Source: Pseudomonas sp. CAN1 (lineage in GTDB: Bacteria; Pseudomonadota; Gammaproteobacteria; Pseudomonadales; Pseudomonadaceae). From it: a DNA stretch of 32,271 bases. Numbering within the stretch: the first letter of the stretch is position 1; each line of letters starts with the position of its first letter. The DNA lies in the NCBI RefSeq assembly GCF_030462585.1, contig NZ_JASMRU010000034.1, positions 1-32,271 on the forward strand. The letters run 5' to 3'. This document shows, piece by piece, positions 23,766 to 30,824 of this stretch. The notes beneath the pieces are model-generated. The model did not search any database. It had not been told where the DNA came from and saw only the letters and a list, made by a program, of their open reading frames with translations. Position numbers and translations under genes: made by a program.

Positions 23766-24818
23766 TCAGACAGTGGCGATGGGGTTGAGCGGCGCGCCCA
23801 CGGCGCCGGGCAGGCGCAGCGGCGGGGCGGTGAGCAGGAAGCGGTTGCGGCCGTTGGCGCGCAGCCACTGGGCCAGCGGCGTTAGGTGCCACAGCTCGCC
23901 CAGGTGCACGCCGAGCTTGAACAGGCAGTGGTGGTGCAGCGGCATCACCGAGCAGCAGTCACCGGCTTGCCCGGCGGGGAAGATTTCCACCGAGTAGTTG
24001 TCGGCGGCGATGGCCACCAGGTTGCTGTCGGTGATCCAGTTCAGCAGGCGGCTGTCGTTGCCATCGAGCACCGCGGCGAGGCGTTCCAGCTCTGCCGGGT
24101 CGGGGTTGCGGTTCATCCCCAGCAGGGCTTCGGCGTAGCCGGTGTGCAGGCAGACGAGGTCGCCGGCTTCCACTTCCACGCGGTCGGCTTCGAGCACGCG
24201 CATCAGCTCGTCGTAGCCGACGTGGGTGCGGCCCAGGCCGTAGTGATGGTGCAGGTCGATCATCACGCCGCGGCCCTGCACGCAGGTCTCGGCCATCCGT
24301 TCGATGCCCAGGGCGTGGGCGCAGGAAGTGCTGTGGGGCTTGATCGGCCCGGCGATGCCGCAGTCCTCCAGCTCGCTGGGGCCTTCGATGTCGCCACCGG
24401 CGCTGAAGCCGTTGTAGTACAGCGGTTCGGGTACGCCGTCGTCGTTGGCGTCGAACAGCGCGCCGACGTGGGACAGCGCATCCCACTGCGTGGAGTACTG
24501 CAGGTGGAGGATCGCCAGGTCGTCGCTGAGCACGTCCGGCCGGCCTTCCTGGATCCACTGGTACTGGTAGTTCATGTTGACCCCGCCCTTGCGCAGCAGC
24601 GGGCGCAGGATCGGCGGCAGGCGGTTGACGTTCATCGCGTTGCCGCCCGGGTAGTCCAGCGGCAGGCTGAGGCAGAAGGCCAGGCCTTCGCGGACTTCGG
24701 CGACGCCCTGCAGGACCTTTTCCGGAGTCAGCAGGTTCAGTCGTCCCCTCTGGTCGTCAGGGCCGAAATCGCCCCAGTTCGAGCCCTCGGGGCGTTTCTT
24801 CCAGCGTGGTTCGGCCAT
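23766..24818 (-). CDS. Cyclase family protein (kynurenine formamidase-like superfamily, long form)
   Basis: From the ATG at 24818, with an AAGGA site, the product is 350 residues, in the range of the long cyclase-family proteins. Characteristic text includes NWGDFGPDDQRGRLNLLTPE near residues 15-33 and QYSTQWDALSHVG (residues 107-119). The latter is the counterpart of the metal-binding HxGTHxDxPxH motif, but the first two His are Gln here (Q107, Q111) while Asp113 and His117 are kept. Known relatives hydrolyse amides or lactones (kynurenine formamidase, isatin hydrolase) or act as dehydratases. It heads the cyclase-SDR operon. Hydrolysis of a cyclic intermediate is plausible; the altered ligand set leaves the metal and reaction uncertain. 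Confidence 0.83.
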   Translation of the reverse strand: MAEPRWKKRPEGSNWGDFGPDDQRGRLNLLTPEKVLQGVAEVREGLAFCLSLPLDYPGGNAMNVNRLPPILRPLLRKGGVNMNYQYQWIQEGRPDVLSDDLAILHLQYSTQWDALSHVGALFDANDDGVPEPLYYNGFSAGGDIEGPSELEDCGIAGPIKPHSTSCAHALGIERMAETCVQGRGVMIDLHHHYGLGRTHVGYDELMRVLEADRVEVEAGDLVCLHTGYAEALLGMNRNPDPAELERLAAVLDGNDSRLLNWITDSNLVAIAADNYSVEIFPAGQAGDCCSVMPLHHHCLFKLGVHLGELWHLTPLAQWLRANGRNRFLLTAPPLRLPGAVGAPLNPIATV

Positions 24819-24921
24819 GGTCGATGGTCCTTGTTGTTGTCGGTGGCGGGTCGCCCGGGATGGCGGCGCGTCCTTGTGCTGCAAGGCTCCCAGACTCGTT
24901 GGAGGCGGACAATTGGCCTCT

Positions 24922-24950
24922 TTGGAAGGCGGCTTTAACGCAGGATTAAG
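24922..24950 (-). promoter_or_regulatory. Shared 29-bp motif, copy 3 (upstream of the cyclase-SDR unit)
   Basis: The minus strand reads CTTAATC, then GTTAAA around motif positions 11-16, then CTTCCAA at 22-28. The motif overlaps the stop codon of the LysR gene (24946-24948) and lies 103 bases before the cyclase start. Confidence 0.7.
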
Positions 24951-25848
24951 CCGCGCGGTAGCAGTCGATCAGGCTGTCGGCGAAGTCGCGGGCGAAGGCC
25001 GAGAGGCCGTCGAAATCCTGCGCGCAGAGCTGGAAGGTGCGCACCGCCCAGGGGTCGAGCAGCTTGCAGGAGCCGATCTTCTGGCTGCCCTTGAGGCGCT
25101 CGAAACCGGCCTGGGGCACGATGGCGATGCCGGCGCCGGCTTCCACCATGCGGAAGATCGCGTCGGAACTGGCGACCTGCACGCGGATGGTCAGCGGGAT
25201 GTGCAGCGCCGCTGCCGCGCGACTGAGGAAGACGTGGATGGCGCTGCCTTCGAGCAGGGAGACGAAGGCGTACTGCAGCGCCTCCTTGAAGTGCACTTCG
25301 CCGCCTTTGAGGATCGGGTGACCTTCCGGGGCGATGACCATCAGCCGGCTGCTCACCAGCGGCACGCTCTGCAGGCCGTCGGTGACCACGCTGCCGGAGA
25401 CGATGCCCAGGTCCGCGCTGCCGTCGCGGATGCAGCGCACGATGTCGTCGGAGAGGCGCTCGCGCATGTCGATGTGCACGTCGGGGTGGCTCTTGAGGTA
25501 TTCACCTACCACCGGCGGCAGGTACTCGGTGATGGCGGTGGTATTGGCCAGCAGGCGCAGCTGGCCCTTGAGCCCTTCGGCGTACTGCTGCAGGTCGCCG
25601 GTGAGCATCTCCAGCTGGGAGAGGATGATGCGCGCGTGCTGCAGGTAGGTCTTGCCGGCGTTGGTCAGGGTCACGCCCTGGGGCGAGCGCTCCAGCAGGC
25701 GCATGCCGAGGTTGTCCTCGAGGTTCTTGATGCGGTTGCTGGTGGCCGGCACGGAGAGGAACGAGCGTTCCGCGCCGCGGGTGAGGCTGCTGGTTTCCGC
25801 GATGTTGATGAACAGCCGGAAATCCGTGATATCGAAATGCATCGCCAT
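24946..25848 (-). CDS. LysR-family transcriptional regulator of cluster C
   Basis: The 300-residue product has the LysR helix-turn-helix (FDITDFRLFINIAETSSLTR with SVPATSNRIKNLEDNLG) and an effector domain containing GAGIAIVPQAGFERL. It lies inside cluster C, between the MBL-hydrolase gene and the cyclase gene, all on the same strand. A strong hairpin separates it from the gene upstream, and a palindrome GTGGTATACCAC lies 20 bases before its start, so it likely has its own regulated promoter. It is the best candidate for binding the 29-bp motifs found before the other units. The inducer is probably a pathway intermediate. Confidence 0.92.
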   Translation of the reverse strand: MAMHFDITDFRLFINIAETSSLTRGAERSFLSVPATSNRIKNLEDNLGMRLLERSPQGVTLTNAGKTYLQHARIILSQLEMLTGDLQQYAEGLKGQLRLLANTTAITEYLPPVVGEYLKSHPDVHIDMRERLSDDIVRCIRDGSADLGIVSGSVVTDGLQSVPLVSSRLMVIAPEGHPILKGGEVHFKEALQYAFVSLLEGSAIHVFLSRAAAALHIPLTIRVQVASSDAIFRMVEAGAGIAIVPQAGFERLKGSQKIGSCKLLDPWAVRTFQLCAQDFDGLSAFARDFADSLIDCYRAA

Positions 25849-25868
25849 GGTCTGGTACTTCTTGCCAA

Positions 25869-25880
25869 GTGGTATACCAC
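25869..25880. promoter_or_regulatory. 12-bp perfect palindrome before the LysR gene
   Basis: GTGGTATACCAC lies 20 bases upstream of the LysR start codon. It differs from the 29-bp motif. It could be an autoregulatory operator or contain a -10 element (TATACC); neither is proven. Confidence 0.45.
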
Positions 25881-25939
25881 GGTACTGGCTGGCGAATAGC
25901 CTGCATAGACGGCATTCGTCGGTCCGGCGCCGCTCTGGT

Positions 25940-25980
25940 AGCCCGCGCCGGCATTGCTCGGGAGCACGCCGGCGCGGGCT
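25940..25980 (-). terminator. Strong hairpin after the MBL-hydrolase gene
   Basis: Perfect 13-base arms AGCCCGCGCCGGC and GCCGGCGCGGGCT (25940-25952 and 25968-25980) enclose a 15-base loop. It lies six bases past the MBL gene's stop codon. No T run follows, so it may attenuate rather than fully stop transcription. Confidence 0.55.
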
Positions 25981-25986
25981 GCCGGA

Positions 25987-26877
25987 TCACCAGTGGGCCG
26001 CCTCGAAGGCGAAGCCCGAGCCCTGGCGGCGGATGAAGCCGCAGTGCGGTTCGCCGAAGTGCACCGGCAGGATCAGCGCGCCGGAGTCGGCCGCGTCGTT
26101 GAGGAAGGCCAGGCGCGTCTGACGGGCGGTGTCCTCCCAGATACAGTAGCCGGAGTTGATTTCCGGGCGGACGATCTGCACCGGGCTGTGCAGGATGTCG
26201 CCGCAGAAGATGCCTTCCTCGCCGCCGGAGCGCACCTTGAAGATCACCTGGCCGGGGCTGTGGCCGGGGGCCGCCTGCACCTGCAGGCAGTCGGCGATTT
26301 CCTCGCCGGGCTCCATCATCTTCGCCAGGCCGGCATCGACGATGGGCATCACGCTGTCGAAGAAGGACTCGCCGAACACGTCGATGACGCCGCCTTCCCT
26401 GTTCTTGCCCTGGTGGCAGAAGTCGAAGTCGTCCCTGGGGAAGTGGTAGGTGGCGTTGGGGAAGGTCGGTTCCCAGCGGCCATCCTTCCAGGTGGTGTTC
26501 CAGCCCACGTGGTCCGAATGCAGGTGGGTGATCACCACGTGGGTGACCTTCTCCGGCGGCGCGCCGGCGGCGATCATCCACTCGCGCACCAGGCCGTTGA
26601 GCATGTTCATCCGCGCGATGCCGGGGCGCGGCTTGAAGTTGCCGACGCCGGTGTCGACCACCACGATCTCGTTGCCCACGTGCACGATCCAGAACTGGAT
26701 GGTGACGATGAGCTTGTTCATGTGCTCGATCCAGTGGTTGGGCGCCATCAGCTCGCGGTGTTCGGCGAGCACGTCCTGGTCCATTTGCGGGAAGAGGAAA
26801 GCCGGGTCGTGGGTGGGGCCGGCGTATTCGAGAATGCGGGTGACCTTGATGTCACCGATCATGCGGGACTGCATCAT
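25987..26877 (-). CDS. MBL-fold metallo-hydrolase
   Basis: From the ATG at 26877, with GAGGA upstream, the product is 296 residues. The metallo-beta-lactamase motif is complete: H118-L-H120-S-D122-H123, then H206 in APGHSPGQ, D227 in FCGDILH with H230, and H273 in LPVHFGEPH. This predicts a two-metal hydrolase, in the broad group that includes N-acyl-homoserine lactonases and other lactonases. In cluster C it could open a lactone or hydrolyse an ester or thioester. It follows the alpha/beta hydrolase gene after 79 bases containing a tandem 12-bp repeat. Because the neighbouring PcaD-like protein lacks its catalytic serine, this enzyme is a candidate for the missing lactonase step (inference). 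Confidence 0.9.
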   Translation of the reverse strand: MMQSRMIGDIKVTRILEYAGPTHDPAFLFPQMDQDVLAEHRELMAPNHWIEHMNKLIVTIQFWIVHVGNEIVVVDTGVGNFKPRPGIARMNMLNGLVREWMIAAGAPPEKVTHVVITHLHSDHVGWNTTWKDGRWEPTFPNATYHFPRDDFDFCHQGKNREGGVIDVFGESFFDSVMPIVDAGLAKMMEPGEEIADCLQVQAAPGHSPGQVIFKVRSGGEEGIFCGDILHSPVQIVRPEINSGYCIWEDTARQTRLAFLNDAADSGALILPVHFGEPHCGFIRRQGSGFAFEAAHW

Positions 26878-26907
26878 GGCGCGGTGTTCCTCATTGTTGT
26901 TCTGTCT

Positions 26908-26931
26908 TTGATTGCACGGTTGATTGCACGG
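26908..26931. repeat. Tandem 12-bp direct repeat between hydrolase genes
   Basis: TTGATTGCACGG occurs twice without a gap (26908-26919 and 26920-26931), in the 79-base spacer between the alpha/beta hydrolase stop and the MBL hydrolase start. It may be a regulator site or a slippage duplication. Confidence 0.7.
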
Positions 26932-26956
26932 CTGGCAAGGCCGCTCACGGTGGTGG

Positions 26957-27838
26957 TCAGGCTGCGTGGCGGCTGGCGCCGACGCGGTGCCGGGGCTGTT
27001 CGATGAACTCGCGGTAGATCGCCGCGCCCGACAGCCCGGAGCACACATAGCCGCGCACCAGCGCCGCGACCAGGCGCGGGCTCTGCAACGGCATGAAGTG
27101 CCCGGAGGCTACCTGCAACGGCTCAATCTGCGTGGCGAAACCGGCCAGGCGGTCGATTTCCGCCGGGGGCCGCAGGGCGTCGTATTCGCCGGCCACCAGC
27201 AGCGTGCGGGCCGGCAGGCGCGGCAAGTCAGCCTCCAGTTCCAGGCCGGCGAGCATGGCGAAGGTGGCGGCGAATCCCTGCGGATCGGCAGCGCGCCAAC
27301 GCAGGCGGAAGGCCTCGAAGACTTCCGCATCGGTACGCAGCGGCGCGGGCCAGGTCTTGTCCAGCAGCGCCGGCACCAGTTCGCCCAGGCCTTCGCTGCG
27401 CAGCGCAGCGGCGCGCTGGCGAGTCGCCTCGCGAGCCGTGGCGGCGACGCCGCAGGCCGGCGCCAGGCCGATCAGTTGCTGGCAGCGCTCGGGGTGGCAG
27501 GCGGCGAAGCGGATGGTGATGGCCGCGCCGACCGCCACGCCCATCAGCGCGACAGGTGACTCGATGCGCAGCGCGTCGAGCAGCGCAGCCAGGTCGGCGA
27601 CATGGTCGTCGATGGCCAGCTCGCCGGGGAATTTCTCCGACAGCCCGGCGCAGCGCGTGTCGTAGCGCAGCAGGGTGAGCTCGCCGGCCAGCGTCGCGCA
27701 GAGGTCATCCCAGCTTTCCAGGCTGCCGCCCATTTCGTGCACCAGCACCAATACGGGCGCATCCGTGCTTTCAGCCGGCAACAGCTGGTAGCGCAGGGCG
27801 GTGCCGTTGACCTCGATCCAGCTCAGATTCTTCGACAT
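26957..27838 (-). CDS. Alpha/beta hydrolase, 3-oxoadipate enol-lactonase (PcaD)-like, nucleophile Ser replaced by Ala
   Basis: The product is 293 residues from the ATG at 27838. The fold is clear: VLVLVHEMGGSLESWDDL for the oxyanion region, LLRYDTRCAGLS, the nucleophile elbow, AGEYDALRP with Asp220 and SGHFMPLQ with His247. At the elbow, PcaD-type enzymes read G-x-S-x-G; here it is G100-V-A102-V-G104 (codon GCG, confirmed on the DNA). The serine hydrolase mechanism is therefore not available in the usual form. The protein may be a non-hydrolytic member, use water or substrate directly, or be a binding protein. It lies 8 bases after the thiolase gene and is co-transcribed. The frame is otherwise intact, so decay is not obvious. 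Confidence 0.85.
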   Translation of the reverse strand: MSKNLSWIEVNGTALRYQLLPAESTDAPVLVLVHEMGGSLESWDDLCATLAGELTLLRYDTRCAGLSEKFPGELAIDDHVADLAALLDALRIESPVALMGVAVGAAITIRFAACHPERCQQLIGLAPACGVAATAREATRQRAAALRSEGLGELVPALLDKTWPAPLRTDAEVFEAFRLRWRAADPQGFAATFAMLAGLELEADLPRLPARTLLVAGEYDALRPPAEIDRLAGFATQIEPLQVASGHFMPLQSPRLVAALVRGYVCSGLSGAAIYREFIEQPRHRVGASRHAA

Positions 27839-27846
27839 GGTTGACC

Positions 27847-29043
27847 TCACACCCGCTCGAACAGCGCGGCCAGGCCCTGGCCGCCGCCGATGCACATGGT
27901 CTCCAGGCCGAAGCGCGAGCCGCGGCGCTGCATCTCGTGGAGCAGGGTGGTCATGATGCGCACGCCGGTGGCGCCGATCGGGTGGCCGAGGGAGATGCCC
28001 GAGCCGTTGACGTTGACCCGCTCGTCGTTCTCCAGGCCCCAGGCCTTGAGCACCGCCAGCGCCTGGGCGGCGAAGGCCTCGTTGACCTCGATCAGGTCCA
28101 TCTCCGCCAGGGTGCGCTGGCTGCGTTGCAGCAGGCGGTCCACCGCCGGCACCGGGCCGATGCCCATGCGCGCCGGGTCGCAGCCGGCTGCCGCCCAGTC
28201 CACCAGGCGCGCCAGCGGCTGCAGGTTGTGGCGCCGTGCGTAGTCCGGCGAGACCACCAGGCAGGCTGCCGCCGCGTCGTTCTGCTGGCTGGAGTTGCCG
28301 GCGGTGCAGACGCCATCGGGCAGCAGCGTGCGCAGGCCGGCCATGCCGTCGAGGCTGGCGTCTTCGCGGATGCCTTCGTCCATCGACACCAGGGTCTGGC
28401 TGCCGCGCTTGCCCGGCACGGTCACCGGCACCACTTCATTGGCAAAGCGGCCCTCGCGCCAGGCGGTGGCGGCGTTCTGGTGGCTGCGCACGGCGAAGCG
28501 GTCGGCTTCCTCGCGGCTGATGGCGTAGTCGCGGGCGAGGTTCTCGGCGGTCTCGGGCATGCCGGAGATGCGCCCGAAACGCTCCTGCGGCTGCGAGCGC
28601 TCGCGGCCACGCTCCAGGCGGTCGTGGAACTTCACGCTGCCGGCGCGGGCGCCCCAGCGCATGTCGGTGCTGTAGTACTCGATGTTGCTCATGCTCTCCA
28701 CACCCACCACCAGCACCGCCTGGGCGGCGCCGGTCTGCACGTGCATGGCGGCGTCGATCACTGCCTGCAGCCCCGAGCCGCAGCGGCGGTCGAGGGTGTA
28801 GCCGGGCACTTCCAGCGGCAGGCCGGCGGCCAGAGCGGCGTAGCGGCCCATGCAGGGCGCCTCGCTGGAGGCATAGGACTGCGCAACGATAACCTCGTCC
28901 AGGGTGGCCGGCGGGACGTCCACCCGCTGCAGCAGCGCCTGGATGATGCCGGCGGCGAGCTGGTCGGCGGTCAGCGGGGCGAGGGCGCCGCCGAACTTGC
29001 CGATGGGGGTTCGCAGGGGGGAAACGATCAGCGCGTCGTGCAT
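27847..29043 (-). CDS. Acetyl-CoA acyltransferase / 3-oxoadipyl-CoA thiolase-like
   Basis: I place the start at the ATG at 29043, giving 398 residues, normal for thiolases; the longer frame upstream overlaps the promoter region. Active-site elements are complete: Cys88 in DRRCGSGLQAV, NEAFAAQ, GHPIGATG with the catalytic His, and CIGGGQG with the second Cys. It cleaves a 3-oxoacyl-CoA with CoA. Together with PcaI/PcaJ it would convert 3-oxoadipate (or an analogue) to succinyl-CoA and acetyl-CoA. It heads the thiolase-hydrolase-MBL unit, with the 29-bp motif 88 bases upstream, and is divergent from the porin gene. The general thiolase call is firm; PcaF-type specificity is inferred from context. 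Confidence 0.9.
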   Translation of the reverse strand: MHDALIVSPLRTPIGKFGGALAPLTADQLAAGIIQALLQRVDVPPATLDEVIVAQSYASSEAPCMGRYAALAAGLPLEVPGYTLDRRCGSGLQAVIDAAMHVQTGAAQAVLVVGVESMSNIEYYSTDMRWGARAGSVKFHDRLERGRERSQPQERFGRISGMPETAENLARDYAISREEADRFAVRSHQNAATAWREGRFANEVVPVTVPGKRGSQTLVSMDEGIREDASLDGMAGLRTLLPDGVCTAGNSSQQNDAAAACLVVSPDYARRHNLQPLARLVDWAAAGCDPARMGIGPVPAVDRLLQRSQRTLAEMDLIEVNEAFAAQALAVLKAWGLENDERVNVNGSGISLGHPIGATGVRIMTTLLHEMQRRGSRFGLETMCIGGGQGLAALFERV

Positions 29044-29131
29044 GGGGTCGGCCTTGTTCTGGAAGATGGGAGTGGGGCGAGGGAATGCCGGCCAGCATGG
29101 GCAAGGCGATGCGGTGCGGGAATTTCGCATC

Positions 29132-29160
29132 GCGAAAGCCTGCCTTCCGCGTTGCTTAAG
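29132..29160 (-). promoter_or_regulatory. Shared 29-bp motif, copy 4 (upstream of the thiolase unit)
   Basis: The minus strand reads CTTAAGC, with AA at motif positions 14-15 and CTTTCGC at 22-28. Positions 14-28 (AAGGCAGGCTTTCGC) are identical to copy 1. It lies 88 bases before the thiolase start. Confidence 0.75.
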
Positions 29161-29212
29161 TCGCCACGCCTGCCGGGGCTGCGCAGCGCTCTTCGTTTTC
29201 CTGAAACGGCTC

Positions 29213-29241
29213 CTTAAGCAAAACCCAATACCTGCTCGCGC
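29213..29241 (+). promoter_or_regulatory. Weaker copy of the 29-bp motif facing the porin gene
   Basis: On the plus strand this reads CTTAAGC, AA at motif positions 14-15 and CT at 22-23, then CGC at 26-28; positions 24-25 deviate. It lies 92 bases before the porin start, inside the range seen for the other copies. Confidence 0.5.
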
Positions 29242-29333
29242 CTTCGCCTTTGCATCCTTCTGCGCATCCCGGCGTTCCCCCTCCGGGTCATTTCCCGTTT
29301 CGCAAAACAACAACAACCAACACGGATACCCCC

Positions 29334-30572
29334 ATGCAGAATCCTTCCCTGGCGCAGCTCTTCGGTCTGCTCGCGCTGCCGCCCGCCCTCGCTCTGCCGA
29401 CCCTGGCCCAGGCCGAATTCATCAAGGACAGCAGCGTCAGCCTCAGCCTGCGCAACGTCTACTTCAACCGCGACTTCCGCCAGGACAACGCGGCGCAATC
29501 CAAGCGCGAGGAGTGGGCCCAGGGCTTCATGTTCAGCGCCAAGTCCGGCTACACCGAAGGCACCGTGGGCGTCGGCCTGGACCTCTACAGCGCACTGGGC
29601 GTGAAGCTGGATTCCTCCGATGCGCGCGCCGGCACCGGCCTGCTGCCCAACCGCTTCGGCGACTCCGGGCCGGGCAGCTACAGCGACCTGTCTGGCGTCG
29701 CGAAGATGAAGATCGCCAAGACCGAACTGAAGGTTGGCGGCTTCACCCCGAAGACGCCGATCCTGCTCTCCAGCGATGCGCGCCTGCTGCCGCCGATCTT
29801 CAACGGCGCCACCGTCAGCTCCACCGACATCGACAACCTGACGCTGGACCTGGGCCGCTTCGACAAGGTCAACTTCCGCAACTCCAGCGGTAACCACGAC
29901 AAGATTCTCGCCGGCAACTACGGCGTCAGCGGCGATCACTTCGACTACTTCGGCGCCACCTACGCCTTCTCGCCGACGGTCAACCTCGCCTACTGGCGCG
30001 CCGAGCTGCAGGACGTCTACCAGCAGAACTACCTGGGCTTCAACGGCAGCCGCAAGGCCGGCGACTGGGTACTGAGCGCCGCCCTCGGCTACTTCGATTC
30101 CTCGGAGAACGGCGCCGCCCGTGGCGGCGACATCGACAACGGCCTGACCACCGCGATGCTCTCGGCCAACTATGGCGCGCAGACCTTCCGCGTCGGCTAC
30201 CAGGACAACAGCGGCGACAGCCCCTTCCCGTACCTGCAGGATGCCGACACCTACGGCGCCAACGTGGTACAGATCCTCGACTTCACCCGCGCCCGCGAGA
30301 CCTCCTGGCAACTGCGCCACGACCTCGACTTCGCCGCCTTTGGCGTGCCTGGCCTGACCGTGATCAACCGCTACATCCGCGGCGACGGCTACGAGATCGG
30401 CGGCCAGTCCGGCAAGGAATGGGAGCGCAACCTCGACGTCACCTACGTGGTGCAGAGCGGCCCGCTGAAGAACCTCGGCGTGCGCTGGCGCAACGCCACG
30501 GTGCGCTCCGATGGCGCCGGCGAGCTGGACGAGAATCGCCTGATCCTCTCCTACACGCTGCCGCTCAAATGA
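29334..30572 (+). CDS. OprD-family outer-membrane porin
   Basis: The 412-residue product starts with a signal peptide (cleavage likely after TLAQA) followed by EFIKDSSVSLSLRNVYFNRDF, the standard opening of mature OprD-family porins. VGLDLYSALGVKLDSS, TPKTPILLSSDARLLPP and a C-terminal strand (LILSYTLPLK) complete the pattern. OprD/Occ porins take up specific small acids, amino acids or aromatics in Pseudomonas. It is the only rightward gene of cluster C and shares a divergent promoter region with the thiolase, including its own weaker copy of the 29-bp motif. Its cargo is probably the substrate of the pathway. The ribosome binding site is weak. Confidence 0.92.
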   Translation: MQNPSLAQLFGLLALPPALALPTLAQAEFIKDSSVSLSLRNVYFNRDFRQDNAAQSKREEWAQGFMFSAKSGYTEGTVGVGLDLYSALGVKLDSSDARAGTGLLPNRFGDSGPGSYSDLSGVAKMKIAKTELKVGGFTPKTPILLSSDARLLPPIFNGATVSSTDIDNLTLDLGRFDKVNFRNSSGNHDKILAGNYGVSGDHFDYFGATYAFSPTVNLAYWRAELQDVYQQNYLGFNGSRKAGDWVLSAALGYFDSSENGAARGGDIDNGLTTAMLSANYGAQTFRVGYQDNSGDSPFPYLQDADTYGANVVQILDFTRARETSWQLRHDLDFAAFGVPGLTVINRYIRGDGYEIGGQSGKEWERNLDVTYVVQSGPLKNLGVRWRNATVRSDGAGELDENRLILSYTLPLK

Positions 30573-30578
30573 GTCGCG

Positions 30579-30607
30579 CCGGCCACCCTCCACAAGAGGG
30601 TGGCCGG
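30579..30607 (+). terminator. Long hairpin after the porin gene
   Basis: CCGGCCACCCTC and GAGGGTGGCCGG (30579-30590 and 30596-30607) form a perfect 12-base stem with a five-base loop, seven bases past the stop. No T run follows; a second 10-base stem (30616-30641) comes right after. Confidence 0.55.
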
Positions 30608-30703
30608 TCGATCCACCGCGCCGCTTCAGCGAGCGGCGCGGTGCGTCATCCGGACGGCGAAACATCCGTCGCCGCCTCCGGAATCCCCACCCTGCGGTAC
30701 CTC

Positions 30704-30741
30704 AACGCCCGGTCTCCACGATGGACCGGGCGTTGTTGTTT
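30704..30741 (+). terminator. Intrinsic terminator, rightward
   Basis: An 11-base perfect stem AACGCCCGGTC / GACCGGGCGTT (30704-30714 and 30724-30734) is followed by GTTGTTT. It probably ends transcripts from the porin gene. Confidence 0.7.
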
Positions 30742-30780
30742 GCGCAGCTTCGCCGCCGGCCGGGCAGGAATCGCAGGCAT

Positions 30781-30805
30781 AAAAAAGCCGGCCACGTGAG
30801 CCGGC
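30781..30805 (-). terminator. Rho-independent terminator, leftward, after the CitE-like gene
   Basis: On the minus strand a GCCGGC / GCCGGC stem with a seven-base loop is followed by six T. It lies 19 bases past the CitE-like stop codon and ends the cluster D operon. Confidence 0.85.
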
Positions 30806-30824
30806 AAAAGCGAGTTCGATGAGC

